From: Methylovorus sp035565335
Lineage (GTDB): Bacteria; Pseudomonadota; Gammaproteobacteria; Burkholderiales; Methylophilaceae
Reading direction: 5' to 3'
Assembly (NCBI GenBank): GCA_035565335.1
Contig: DATMSO010000057.1
Coordinates: forward strand, 1-64,000
DNA length: 64,000 nucleotides
Below the pieces are notes generated by a model that made no database searches, was not told the origin of the DNA, and worked only from the letters and a program-made list of their open reading frames with translations. Within the stretch, counting starts at the first letter, position 1, and each line of letters begins with the position of its first letter. A program made the position numbers and the translations under genes. Below are positions 42,885-51,646 of this stretch, piece after piece.

Positions 42885-44219
42885 ATGAGTGATACCCCTA
42901 AAACCCCGCAGACACAGCCACGGTTCTCCGCGACATTCGACCCTTACACCCTGTCTGAAATCCGTCGCGCTGCCGCGACCGGTATCTACGACATCCGCGG
43001 TGCCGGTGCCAAGCGCAAGCTGCCGCACTTTGATGATCTCTTGTTCCTGGGCGCCTCGGTCAGCCGTTACCCACTGGAAGGCTATCGCGAAAAGTGCGGT
43101 ACCGACGTGGTTCTCGGCACCCGCTTCGCCAAGAAGCCTATCCACCTGAAAACCCCGGTGACCATTGCCGGCATGAGCTTCGGTGCCTTGTCCGGCCCCG
43201 CTAAAGAAGCCCTGGGTCGCGGCGCCAGCGCCGTTGGCACCAGCACCACTACCGGTGACGGTGGCATGACGCCGGAAGAGCGTGGCCAGTCTTCCATCCT
43301 GGTGTATCAATACCTGCCATCACGCTATGGCATGAACCCGGACGACCTGCGCAAGGCCGACGCGATTGAAGTCGTGATTGGCCAGGGCGCCAAGCCGGGC
43401 GGCGGCGGCATGCTGCTGGGCCAGAAGATCAGCGACCGCGTGGCCAAGATGCGCTGCCTGCCCAAGGGCGTGGACCAGCGTTCTGCCTGCCGTCACCCCG
43501 ACTGGACCGGTCCGGACGATCTGGAAATCAAGATCGCCGAACTGCGTGAAATTACAGATTGGGAAAAGCCCATCTACGTGAAGGTTGGCGCCACTCGCCC
43601 ATACTTCGACGTTACCCTGGCGGTGAAAGCCGGTGCCGATGTTGTGGTGCTGGATGGCATGCAAGGCGGTACTGCCGCCACGCAGGAAGTCTTTATCGAG
43701 CACGTCGGTATTCCTACCCTGGCGGCGATTCGTCCGGCCGTGCAAGCCCTGCAGGACATGGGCATGCACCGCAAGGTACAGCTGATTGTCTCCGGCGGCA
43801 TCCGCAACGGTGCCGATGTTGCCAAGGCGCTGGCCCTCGGTGCCGATGCCGTGGCGATTGGTACCGCCGCGCTGGTGGCACTGGGTGACAACGACCCACG
43901 CCTCGAAAGCGAATACCAGGCCCTGGGCACCACTGCCGGTGCTTACGACGACTGGCATGAAGGCAAGGACCCTGCAGGCATCACCACGCAAGATCCCGAG
44001 CTGATGAAGCGTCTGGACCCGGTCAAAGCCGGCCGTCGCCTCGCCAACTACCTCGCGGTCATGACCATGGAAGCCCAGGTGATCGCCCGTGCTTGCGGCA
44101 AGTCACACCTGCACAACCTGGAGCCGGAAGACCTGGTCGCGCTGACCGTGGAATCGGCCGCCATGGCGAAGGTGCCGCTCGCTGGTACCAGCTGGATTCC
44201 TGGTCAGGTACAGTACTAA
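42885..44219 (+). CDS. mgsC: N-methylglutamate synthase subunit C (GltS FMN/Fe-S domain-like)
   Basis: 444 residues. It corresponds to the FMN-binding synthase domain of glutamate synthase: GAMSFGALS-like AGMSFGALSGPAKEALGRGA, TTTGDGGMTPEERG, and GQGAKPGGGGMLLGQKI, with an Fe-S candidate cysteine pair near RCLPKGVDQRSAC. It makes N-methylglutamate from methylamine and 2-oxoglutarate. Last gene of the unit; a terminator follows. Confidence 0.92.
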   Translation: MSDTPKTPQTQPRFSATFDPYTLSEIRRAAATGIYDIRGAGAKRKLPHFDDLLFLGASVSRYPLEGYREKCGTDVVLGTRFAKKPIHLKTPVTIAGMSFGALSGPAKEALGRGASAVGTSTTTGDGGMTPEERGQSSILVYQYLPSRYGMNPDDLRKADAIEVVIGQGAKPGGGGMLLGQKISDRVAKMRCLPKGVDQRSACRHPDWTGPDDLEIKIAELREITDWEKPIYVKVGATRPYFDVTLAVKAGADVVVLDGMQGGTAATQEVFIEHVGIPTLAAIRPAVQALQDMGMHRKVQLIVSGGIRNGADVAKALALGADAVAIGTAALVALGDNDPRLESEYQALGTTAGAYDDWHEGKDPAGITTQDPELMKRLDPVKAGRRLANYLAVMTMEAQVIARACGKSHLHNLEPEDLVALTVESAAMAKVPLAGTSWIPGQVQY

Positions 44220-44268
44220 GCTCACCCTGTCACCGCAGCTACCGCTTGCTGCGGTGATGGTCTGAAAG

Positions 44269-44300
44269 CAAAAGCCCGCATATGCGGGCTTTTGTTTTTT
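44269..44300 (+). terminator. Terminator after mgsC
   Basis: AAAAGCCCGCA and TGCGGGCTTTT form an 11-bp stem followed by TGTTTTTT. A second hairpin without T run (CACCGCAG/CTGCGGTG) lies just before at 44231-44256. Convergent with the next gene. Confidence 0.88.
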
Positions 44301-44320
44301 GTCATGAATGGCTGGCGGGC

Positions 44321-47197
44321 TTAATCAAAAAATCCGCCAACGTCGTCTTTGCGTATGGTTTTGGCTTTGCCCAGTGCCAGTGTGGCCAGGTTGTGTTCCA
44401 TAAATTCGGTCACGCCCTGGGCCAGGCATTTGTTGAAAGCATCCTTGGCTTTTTCCGGCTGGTTGGTCATCTGGTAATACTTGCCCAGATAGAAATAGGC
44501 TTCGGAATACTGGTCTTCCCTCACGCCGATATCCGTGGAAGCGGCTTTGGCAATCAGCGCGTCAGGGCTGATCTTGCCGGCCAGCATCTCGGCCACGGGG
44601 TGCGGCCAGTCATTGTCCGGCATCGATTCCAGTACTTGGTTGAGGCCTGGGGCCCCAGCGTTGGGTGAGCCGCTGGCAATGTATTGCCAGATCGCGCTTT
44701 GCAAGCGAGTTTCACTGCTGTCGGCGAGGCGCAACGCGTTGGCGAGTTTTTCACTGGCTTCCTGCGGTTTGCCGCTCATCAGCAGGCTTTGCCCGTATTG
44801 CTGGTTCAGCATCCACTGTTCTGCTGGCGAGAGCGAAGCCTCATTCACCGCCAGGGCCGCAAAGCGTGTGATCGCGGCGTCATACTCGCCGTTGTTAAGC
44901 AGGGTCGTCGCTTCGAACAGGCGGTATTCAGTATTGTCCGGGGCCAGCTGTTGCGCCATGCGGATATCCTTGAGTGCCTGCGCGCTGTCACCTTTGTCAT
45001 CGTAAGCGGTGGCGCGCAGCTTGTAAGCCTGGGCGAGGTTGCTATTGCTGAGCTTGCCCGAGGCGATATCGCGACTGACGACGATCAGGTTGATCTGATC
45101 CTTTTTACGCAAGGCGGCACGGCCTGAGGTGCTGTTACCGTATTTCTGGTCAAAACGGCCGATCACGCGCTGCAAGGCTTTAAGATCGTCCATGTTGTAG
45201 GTGTTGATGGGGATGCTGTAAGTCATGCCCAACTGATCGCGCACCTTGCGGGCTTCGGTGGTGTAATCGTTGATTTTCTGCGCGGGCACGGCTTCCTTGT
45301 TCGCTTTCAGCGCGAGCGAGATCGCGTATTTTTGCGTGGTGGTGGTCGAGCTTGCGTTCAGGGTCAGATATTCGCCCGGTTTGGTGTTGTTGGTTTTGGC
45401 CGGCTGAATTTGCGGCGATACAGGAAACTCCAGCTCAAAGGTCTGGGCGATGCGCATGTTTTTGGCAAGGCCGAAAGGCGTGACGCGCTGGGTATTTTGC
45501 GGCAGCTCGGCCCAGCTGGCGATTTCGGTGGCATAAAAAGCGCCACCCAGGCGGCCTGGCTCGTAGGTCAGCAGGTCGGCTATCGTCAGTCTGGTGGTGA
45601 CCGTGACCTGGTTGTTGGTCTGGTCATCGGCGTATTCCACATTGCCGTCAATGCGGGCATGGGGGTAGACGCGCAACAGCGTATCCTGAAATGCGTGATC
45701 GAATTGCTCGGCAGGCAGCTGTTCATGCATTTGGCGCAGGCTGTCGGCGGCGTTGCGGGTTGCCTTATAAACAGAAACCAGCGTGGCATCGCCCTTGAAA
45801 CTAGGTAGTTTCAAGCTGTCACTGCGCTGATAAAGCGTTTCGTAAGTGTCAGGCAGACGCGTGTCCTGCAGCAGCTGCGGGCTGTTGAGCACCAGCACAT
45901 AGCCATAATCGGCCAGGCTGAGATTGGCTAGCCTGCCATATTGCGGGGCGCGGGTAGCGTCCAGCCAGTAGGTTTTTCCATCGATCACCGCCTGCACAAT
46001 GGCGTGGTCAAACACCGCATGCGATGGCAGCATCTTTTCCACATTGCGGTTCATGAACATGGAAGCCAGGGTAGGGCGTGCCTCGATGCCCAGCGCGCGC
46101 AACAGGGTCACCAGCAGCAGGCTCTTGTCCTTGCAGTCGCCATATTTTCTGCTGAAGGTGACATCCGGCGCGGCAGGCAGGTGCGAGTTTTCGCCCATCT
46201 CAATGCCAAAGTAGCGTATGTCCTGCTGCACCCAGCGCAATACTTCCACCACCAGCTCGGCCTGTGACAACTTGCGGCTTTGCCAGTCCTGCACTTTTTG
46301 CTGCAGCTCGCTGCTCAAGGGGGCGTTATAGGCAAACAGGCCGCTCGCCCATTGATTCACCTCGTCCCAGCTTTTGTATTCAGTGATTTCGACGAATTGT
46401 TGCGCGCTATACCAGCCCGGGGTTTTGTCTTCCTCTATGAAAGGCTTGATATTGTTCTGGACGATGTCGATCTGTTTGATACCGGCCTGCGTGCTTTCCC
46501 TGGCGCTGACACCGGCAGGAAGCTTCCATGTGATCTGGCGCGATTCCGGGTAGATCATGCGGAAGCGGTATTCCCTGACCGGCTTCATCTGCGTCATGGT
46601 GAAAAGATTGGCATAGTGGTTGCCAAACACTGGATTAGTGCCAGATACGCTGTACTCGACTTCAACGACGTCCTGTACGCGAATGTCCGGCAGGATGCCG
46701 ACGGCGGTGACATTACCTTCGTACATGCTTTTTTCCAGATTGCTTTCACGTCGCAGCAGATCCAGTTTCACCTTTTTCGTCAGATCCACCGCCTTGCCGT
46801 CGCGCCATACGCGAATCGCATGCAGGGCCAGTTGTTCGAAAGCGGGATTGAACTCGATATAGACCTGAGATACCGACTCCAGCGCGGTACTGGAATACGC
46901 CGTGGATTGCGTATGGACATAGCGCTGTGGCGTCTTATTGAGCAGCGAAATTTGCCGCTCCTGCAGCAAAAACTCCTGGTCGCTATCCGTGGCCGTGGTC
47001 TTCTGGACTGGCCGGTTAGATGTCTGCACAAAGGCGGGTGCCGGGGTGATGTCATAGCGGAAGCCTTCGGAGACCACGACATTGGCACTGGTCGCGGCCT
47101 TGCTGGCCTTGTCGTTTTTGGTGGCGGCCAGCAGTTCGGCGCTGGTAAGGCTGAGCACGCTGATCAGCAGTGCGCAGGCGAGTCGGGTGATGCCCAT
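44321..47197 (-). CDS. DUF3857, transglutaminase-like and TPR exported protein
   Basis: 958 residues. Signal peptide about 1-24 (ending AELLAA), DUF3857 (about 60-270), a transglutaminase-like domain (about 300-420) with the triad residues in YGDCKDKSLLL (Cys), the His of VFDHAIVQA and the Asp of WLDATR, then DUF2569-like beta segments and a C-terminal TPR region (about 700-940). Probably periplasmic or outer-membrane-facing. Biochemical activity of this family is not established; it might crosslink or cleave proteins or peptides. The lipoprotein gene next to it is on the same strand, 85 nt upstream. Confidence 0.8.
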   Translation of the reverse strand: MGITRLACALLISVLSLTSAELLAATKNDKASKAATSANVVVSEGFRYDITPAPAFVQTSNRPVQKTTATDSDQEFLLQERQISLLNKTPQRYVHTQSTAYSSTALESVSQVYIEFNPAFEQLALHAIRVWRDGKAVDLTKKVKLDLLRRESNLEKSMYEGNVTAVGILPDIRVQDVVEVEYSVSGTNPVFGNHYANLFTMTQMKPVREYRFRMIYPESRQITWKLPAGVSARESTQAGIKQIDIVQNNIKPFIEEDKTPGWYSAQQFVEITEYKSWDEVNQWASGLFAYNAPLSSELQQKVQDWQSRKLSQAELVVEVLRWVQQDIRYFGIEMGENSHLPAAPDVTFSRKYGDCKDKSLLLVTLLRALGIEARPTLASMFMNRNVEKMLPSHAVFDHAIVQAVIDGKTYWLDATRAPQYGRLANLSLADYGYVLVLNSPQLLQDTRLPDTYETLYQRSDSLKLPSFKGDATLVSVYKATRNAADSLRQMHEQLPAEQFDHAFQDTLLRVYPHARIDGNVEYADDQTNNQVTVTTRLTIADLLTYEPGRLGGAFYATEIASWAELPQNTQRVTPFGLAKNMRIAQTFELEFPVSPQIQPAKTNNTKPGEYLTLNASSTTTTQKYAISLALKANKEAVPAQKINDYTTEARKVRDQLGMTYSIPINTYNMDDLKALQRVIGRFDQKYGNSTSGRAALRKKDQINLIVVSRDIASGKLSNSNLAQAYKLRATAYDDKGDSAQALKDIRMAQQLAPDNTEYRLFEATTLLNNGEYDAAITRFAALAVNEASLSPAEQWMLNQQYGQSLLMSGKPQEASEKLANALRLADSSETRLQSAIWQYIASGSPNAGAPGLNQVLESMPDNDWPHPVAEMLAGKISPDALIAKAASTDIGVREDQYSEAYFYLGKYYQMTNQPEKAKDAFNKCLAQGVTEFMEHNLATLALGKAKTIRKDDVGGFFD

Positions 47198-47282
47198 TGT
47201 TGTGATTTCCCCTGGTTTATATCAATGCATGACCGGCTATGCCCGATGGGTGGACATACCCGGTGTGTTATTTTTCGGTGTG

Positions 47283-48296
47283 TTATTTTTCCAGGATGCC
47301 AAGCGCGGTAGAGCCGTGTTTTTCGATCTTGTTGCCCATGATCTTACCGCTGCCTTCTTCTTCAAGCCAGACGGCAGAGTAATCTTCGCTCAGTACGCCT
47401 TTGACCAAGTAGACCTTGTTGGCTTCCGGGGTGAATTCTACTTCGCCCTTGATTTCGTAGACCTTGTTGGTCAGCGTGAGGATAGGCGCGGCATAGTGCG
47501 TTCGGCCCATCAGCTGCATGCTGACTTTTTGTATGGCAATTTCCTGATCAACCAGGACAGGCGTCATAACCAGTCCGCGCCCTGCATTCACCTGCAAGGT
47601 TTTCTGCAGGCTGTTATTGGCGGAGGTCTGTTGAATTTTGGTGACGACAAAAAAATCGGCTTTACTGGTGCTGTAGGTTTGTACCGATTCCTTGATCAGT
47701 GCGCTGGAAAAATCATGATCTGGCGGGAAAGGCTTGCTCAGGCTGAGCGTGACACTGCCTGATGGCGCGTGCGGCATCGGGTATTCCACACCATTGCCAT
47801 TGAATATGGCAAGCGAGGGCTCGGGGAGCTCATCGGTATACATGACGATGAAAGCCGTTGAGGCGGGCACCACGACGCTGGCACGGAAATAACTGCCTTT
47901 CCAGAAGTCGTTGTCGAGCACCAGCCGGTATTTGCCAAGCTCACCGACGATATGTTTCTGCGCATCCAGGAACAAAAAGCGCGGCACGAATACACTCGCC
48001 GATGGAATGTAACTGCTGGTGAGGTAGCTCTTTATTTCGAGTTTATGAGGATTGGCTGCATCAGGAACCTCCAGCCCAGCGGCAAAACTTTTACCACTGG
48101 GGAATAGATAGGCTTGCTGCTCATTCATCTTGATACTGAGGGGGACTTCCGATGCCAGTGGACGATAGTCGAGTTGCTCAAGTGAGCTTGCTACGGATTG
48201 GCGACTGTTCAGTTCCTGCTTGAGCTCGGCCACCGAGGCGCATCCCGCCAATGCCAGAAACATAAGAGCGCAAAGTAAACGAAGAAATGATGGCAT
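47283..48296 (-). CDS. Putative MalM-like periplasmic lipoprotein
   Basis: 337 residues. Lipobox LAGC with Cys at about residue 19. The middle has QAYLFPSGKSFAAGLEVPD and related beta-rich segments that recall MalM, the maltose-operon periplasmic protein, but no maltose genes are near. It is the gene before the transglutaminase-like protein on the same strand, so the two may work together in the envelope. Function unknown. Confidence 0.6.
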   Translation of the reverse strand: MPSFLRLLCALMFLALAGCASVAELKQELNSRQSVASSLEQLDYRPLASEVPLSIKMNEQQAYLFPSGKSFAAGLEVPDAANPHKLEIKSYLTSSYIPSASVFVPRFLFLDAQKHIVGELGKYRLVLDNDFWKGSYFRASVVVPASTAFIVMYTDELPEPSLAIFNGNGVEYPMPHAPSGSVTLSLSKPFPPDHDFSSALIKESVQTYSTSKADFFVVTKIQQTSANNSLQKTLQVNAGRGLVMTPVLVDQEIAIQKVSMQLMGRTHYAAPILTLTNKVYEIKGEVEFTPEANKVYLVKGVLSEDYSAVWLEEEGSGKIMGNKIEKHGSTALGILEK

Positions 48297-48524
48297 GTTT
48301 TTTCAGCACCGGCCCAGGCTGGCGCTGCCCCTTTTTTTGATGAATGAACGCTGATTAACGAATTGGTTTTATGTGGTACTGCCTTTGCAACGCCAATGTA
48401 TACCATGAGGCAATATCGTGAATATGACTTGCCAGTGAAAAGCTTAAAAAATCCTGTGAACCTGACCGCTTTTCCGGTTTCTAACTATGTGCAGTTTGTT
48501 GGGTACTTTAAAGGAGAGATCACC

Positions 48525-48749
48525 ATGAAAATCGATATCTATCAGAGCGCCAGCAGCAGCCAGAAGTATCTTTCCGTCCAGTCCGGGGCGGATGTTTCCC
48601 GAATTGCGGTGGATGATCCTGACTATGCCAAGCTGATCCGGCAGAAGAGTGGGGTGGAAATTGGTGAGGATTCCCTGGCCGCGGATGCGATCCGAGACAT
48701 AGACCGGCAGGGCTATCATCTGCACAAGGTGCGCTTCGCCATCAATTGA
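48525..48749 (+). CDS. Conserved small protein (DUF6139-like)
   Basis: 74 residues. An AAGGAGAG at 48510-48517 decides the ATG at 48525 over longer upstream starts. The sequence begins MKIDIYQ and ends IDRQGYHLHKVRFAIN, a pattern I associate with small betaproteobacterial DUF6139 proteins; no function known. Own terminator follows. Confidence 0.6.
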   Translation: MKIDIYQSASSSQKYLSVQSGADVSRIAVDDPDYAKLIRQKSGVEIGEDSLAADAIRDIDRQGYHLHKVRFAIN

Positions 48750-48769
48750 TAGCGGGTTCTCAAAAGATA

Positions 48770-48800
48770 AAAAATGCATCTGAACAAAGATGCATTTTTT
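48770..48800 (+). terminator. Rho-independent terminator
   Basis: AAAAATGCATCT and AGATGCATTTTTT form a 12-bp stem with a 6-nt loop and T run, 20 nt after the small conserved gene. Confidence 0.85.
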
Positions 48801-48905
48801 ATCGATGAATAATGTCTTTGCTGCCTCGCGCTAGCCTTCTGCGGCACGATTCGTGCATGCTTTCGGTGTATCATTCACCCATTGTTTTTGAAATCGAAAT
48901 TTGTC

Positions 48906-49613
48906 ATGAAGCCCGTTGCCGTTGTCCAGTTTACCGCCAATGATACGCCCGCCTTTTTTGCGCATTACCTGAACCGCATGGGGATCCCATGGCGCCGCAT
49001 TTCCGTGCACGCCGGCGATTCCTTGCCCCAACCGATCACCGATTACAGTGGTCTGGTGATGATGGGGGGTCCCATGAGCGTGAATGATCCTCTGCCGTGG
49101 ATTCCGCCTTTGCTGGAGATTATTCAGGATGCCGTGGCGCAGGATATCCCCGTGCTGGGGCATTGTCTGGGCGGGCAGTTGCTGTCACGCGCCATGGGTG
49201 GGCAGATTACCGATAACCATTGCGCCGAAATCGGCTGGCACACGGTGCAGGCGCCGGATGCCGCACTGGCGGAGGAATGGCTGGGCGGTACGCGCGAATT
49301 CACCACCTTTGAGTGGCATTACCAGACCTTCAGCATGCCACCCAATGCCCAGCCGTTACTGGGCAATGCGCAATGTTGCAACCAGGCCTTTGTCATGGGC
49401 AAGCACATTGGCTTCCAGTGCCATATCGAAATGACGGTGGATCTGGTGAATACCTGGTGCACGACCAGTGCCAAGGAAATTGAATCCGCCTTGCACCAGC
49501 CCAGTGTGCAGGCACCACAATCCATCATGGCGGCGGCGCCGGAGCAGGTGGCGGCGCTGAATCAAGTGGCGAGTGCGGTGTATAGCCGCTGGGTCACTGG
49601 GCTCAAGCACTAG
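48906..49613 (+). CDS. Class I glutamine amidotransferase-like protein
   Basis: 235 residues. The nucleophile elbow GHCLGGQLLSRAMGG and the His-x-Glu of FQCHIEMT give the complete Cys-His-Glu triad. No partner synthetase domain. Similar stand-alone proteins are annotated GMP-synthase-like or gamma-glutamyl hydrolases. In this organism a gamma-glutamylamide substrate is conceivable but not shown. Confidence 0.8.
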   Translation: MKPVAVVQFTANDTPAFFAHYLNRMGIPWRRISVHAGDSLPQPITDYSGLVMMGGPMSVNDPLPWIPPLLEIIQDAVAQDIPVLGHCLGGQLLSRAMGGQITDNHCAEIGWHTVQAPDAALAEEWLGGTREFTTFEWHYQTFSMPPNAQPLLGNAQCCNQAFVMGKHIGFQCHIEMTVDLVNTWCTTSAKEIESALHQPSVQAPQSIMAAAPEQVAALNQVASAVYSRWVTGLKH

Positions 49614-49691
49614 CGTTCTGCCTGCGGCCTGCGCTGCAGGTGCAACTTCATGCAGCAGCTAACGTCGTACCTCTACGAATGATGTTCAATG

Positions 49692-49727
49692 GCGGGCCTG
49701 CCACAGGCGGGCCCGCTTCCTTTTTTC
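49692..49727 (+). terminator. Terminator-like hairpin in front of the fae homologue
   Basis: An 11-bp stem (GCGGGCCTGCC with GGCGGGCCCGC, one wobble) with loop ACA, followed by TTCCTTTTTT. It lies 78 nt after the amidotransferase stop but ends only 22 nt before the next ATG (49750), too close to fit a separate promoter in between. It may be an attenuator. Confidence 0.65.
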
Positions 49728-49749
49728 TTTCAATCTCAAGGAGCAAGCG

Positions 49750-50298
49750 ATGAGTGATCCGATAGTGATGCGGGTAGGTGAAGCATTGGTCGCCGGTGGC
49801 CCACCGGGAACGGCGGCCGAGCCGGAAGTGGCCATTGGCGAAATGAGCGGCCCTATGGGCGTGGCGTTTGCCAATCTGCTGGGGGATCAGGTCAAGGGGC
49901 ATACCCGGGTGCTGGCGATCCTGAATACCGATGTGATGGTGCGTCCAGCTACGCTGATGGTGAGCAAGGTGACGGTGGATAATTCCCGCTACACTAATAT
50001 TTTGATGGGCACAGTGCAGGCGGCGATTGCCAATGGTGTGCTGGATGCAGTGCGCAATGGCGATATTCCCAAGGAAAAGGTCAACGACATCGGCATTATT
50101 GTGTCGGTCTGGCTGCACCCTAGCGTCGCTGACAAGGATGACCTGGATCACAAGGTGCTGTTTGAGCTGCATCGCAAGGCGACCGCGCAAGCGATTCATA
50201 AAGCCATGCGTAACGAGCCCAGCATCGACTGGCTGCTGGAAAATCAGGAGAAGATCGTGCACAAGTATTATCAAATGGGCCTGGACGGCAAAATCTAG
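49750..50298 (+). CDS. Formaldehyde-activating enzyme homologue (Fae-like paralogue)
   Basis: 182 residues. Fae joins formaldehyde to tetrahydromethanopterin. The family start VGEALV and the regions VRPATLMVSKVTVDN and ANGVLDAVRNGDIP are kept. The N-terminal histidine that Fae uses for catalysis (in EVAHIDL) is absent: no His occurs before residue 51, and an insert (GGPPGTAAEP) sits near that place. So this resembles the Fae2/Fae3 paralogues of unknown role and not the main enzyme. AAGGAG precedes the ATG. A terminator follows. Confidence 0.8.
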   Translation: MSDPIVMRVGEALVAGGPPGTAAEPEVAIGEMSGPMGVAFANLLGDQVKGHTRVLAILNTDVMVRPATLMVSKVTVDNSRYTNILMGTVQAAIANGVLDAVRNGDIPKEKVNDIGIIVSVWLHPSVADKDDLDHKVLFELHRKATAQAIHKAMRNEPSIDWLLENQEKIVHKYYQMGLDGKI

Positions 50299-50326
50299 CC
50301 ACGCTCGTCTTTCCAGTTGTGCATGC

Positions 50327-50353
50327 AGGAGGCCTTCGCGGCCTCCTTTTGTT
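50327..50353 (+). terminator. Terminator after the fae homologue
   Basis: AGGAGGCC-TTCGC-GGCCTCCT, an 8-bp perfect stem, then TTTGTTTG. Confidence 0.82.
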
Positions 50354-50355
50354 TG

Positions 50356-50383
50356 TTTACTCACCAGTCGCGCTGGCTATAAT
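50356..50383 (+). promoter_or_regulatory. Probable promoter of the YjbQ-family gene
   Basis: TTTACT (50356-50361), 16 nt, then a consensus TATAAT (50378-50383), 40 nt before the ATG at 50423. Confidence 0.45.
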
Positions 50384-50422
50384 GCAGCTTGAATAACCTC
50401 TAGATCGAAGAAAGGCGCCCGC

Positions 50423-50842
50423 ATGAAAAGCTACCGCAAGGAACTCTGGTTCAATCCTCCCACCCGTGTCGCGTTCATCAACATTACCCCGCAGATCCGC
50501 GAGTGCCTGCGTGAAAGCGGCGTGCGCGAAGGCTTTGTGCTGGTGAATGCCATGCACATTACCGCCAGTGTGTTCATCAATGATGATGAATCCGGCCTGC
50601 ACCACGATTACAAGGAATGGCTGGAGCGCCTGGCGCCGCATGAGCCTATCCGCAATTATCGCCATAACGATACCGGCGAAGACAATGCCGATGCGCACAT
50701 GAAGCGCCAGGTCATGGGGCGCGAGGTGGTGGTAGCGATTACCGAAGGTCAGCTGGACTTTGGCCCGTGGGAACAGATTTTCTACGGTGAATTTGATGGC
50801 CGCCGCAAAAAGCGCGTGCTGGTCAAGATCATCGGCGAGTAA
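50423..50842 (+). CDS. YjbQ/UPF0047 family protein
   Basis: 139 residues with HITASVFINDDESG, the HN within YRHNDTGEDNADAHMKRQVMG and EGQLDFGPWEQIFYGEFDG, the full signature of the family. Some members have weak thiamin-phosphate-synthase activity; the true role is open. Followed after 5 nt by a small lipoprotein gene. Confidence 0.88.
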   Translation: MKSYRKELWFNPPTRVAFINITPQIRECLRESGVREGFVLVNAMHITASVFINDDESGLHHDYKEWLERLAPHEPIRNYRHNDTGEDNADAHMKRQVMGREVVVAITEGQLDFGPWEQIFYGEFDGRRKKRVLVKIIGE

Positions 50843-50847
50843 GCCTT

Positions 50848-51048
50848 ATGCGCCAATTCTTATGCCTGATGCTGGTGCTGTTGACCGTGGGTTGTAGCGG
50901 CCGCCAGCTTTACGATAGTGCACTTGCTACGCGTCAGGCTGAGTGTCGCCTGTTCACTGATCCCATTCAATGGCAGAACTGCATGGATGCGGCAAACCGC
51001 AGCTATGACAGCTACCGCATGGAAATCCCCAAGAAGGAATCGCCTTGA
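50848..51048 (+). CDS. Small lipoprotein, 66 residues
   Basis: Lipobox LTVGC at about residue 16, then a short Cys-containing domain (ECRLF and QNCMDAAN, two further Cys that could pair). I do not recognise the family. The stop TGA shares its A with the ATG of the next gene. Confidence 0.65.
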   Translation: MRQFLCLMLVLLTVGCSGRQLYDSALATRQAECRLFTDPIQWQNCMDAANRSYDSYRMEIPKKESP

Positions 51049-51644
51049 TGGCACAACGTGTCCTGATCCTGTTTGCCCATCCCTATGCCGAAGCCTCCCG
51101 CGTGAATCGCGCCCTGCTCACAGCCGTGTGCGAGTTGCCCAACGTGACCGTGCATGACCTGTATGAGCATTATCCCGAGCAGATGATTGATGTTGAACAT
51201 GAGCAGGCGCTGGTGGCGGAGCATGATGTGCTGGTATTTCAGCATCCGCTGTTCTGGTATTCATGCCCGTCGCTGATGAAAAACTGGCTGGACACGGTGC
51301 TGACGTTCGGCTGGGCTTATGGTGACGATGCCGATGCCTTGCGCGGCAAACCCTGGGTGCATGCCATTACCAGCGGCGGCGCGGCCAATGTCTATCAGCG
51401 CATGGCGTATAACCAGTTTTCGATTGCCGAGTTGCTGCGGCCGTTTGAGCAGACCGCCACCTTGTGCGGCATGCCGTATTTGCAGCCTTTTTTAACGCAG
51501 GACGTAAATCAGCTGGATGAAATCGCCCTGCAAAAACGCGCCGCGCAATATGCGGCCTGGGTGCAGGCGCTGGTCGAGGGTGAGCTGCCGCCGGTGGTGC
51601 ATACCGCGCACGCGCCGCAAGTTGATTTTCTGGCGGGAGAGTAA
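51048..51644 (+). CDS. kefF: KefF-like NAD(P)H oxidoreductase, ancillary to the K+/H+ antiporter
   Basis: 198 residues with flavodoxin fold: VLILFAHPYAEASRVN at the start and the FQHPLFWYSCPSLMKNWLD motif of the KefF/MdaB/NQO family. It lies 2 nt upstream of the kefC-type gene, the usual pairing, and would activate the channel in electrophile stress. Confidence 0.88.
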   Translation: MAQRVLILFAHPYAEASRVNRALLTAVCELPNVTVHDLYEHYPEQMIDVEHEQALVAEHDVLVFQHPLFWYSCPSLMKNWLDTVLTFGWAYGDDADALRGKPWVHAITSGGAANVYQRMAYNQFSIAELLRPFEQTATLCGMPYLQPFLTQDVNQLDEIALQKRAAQYAAWVQALVEGELPPVVHTAHAPQVDFLAGE

Positions 51645-51646
51645 GC

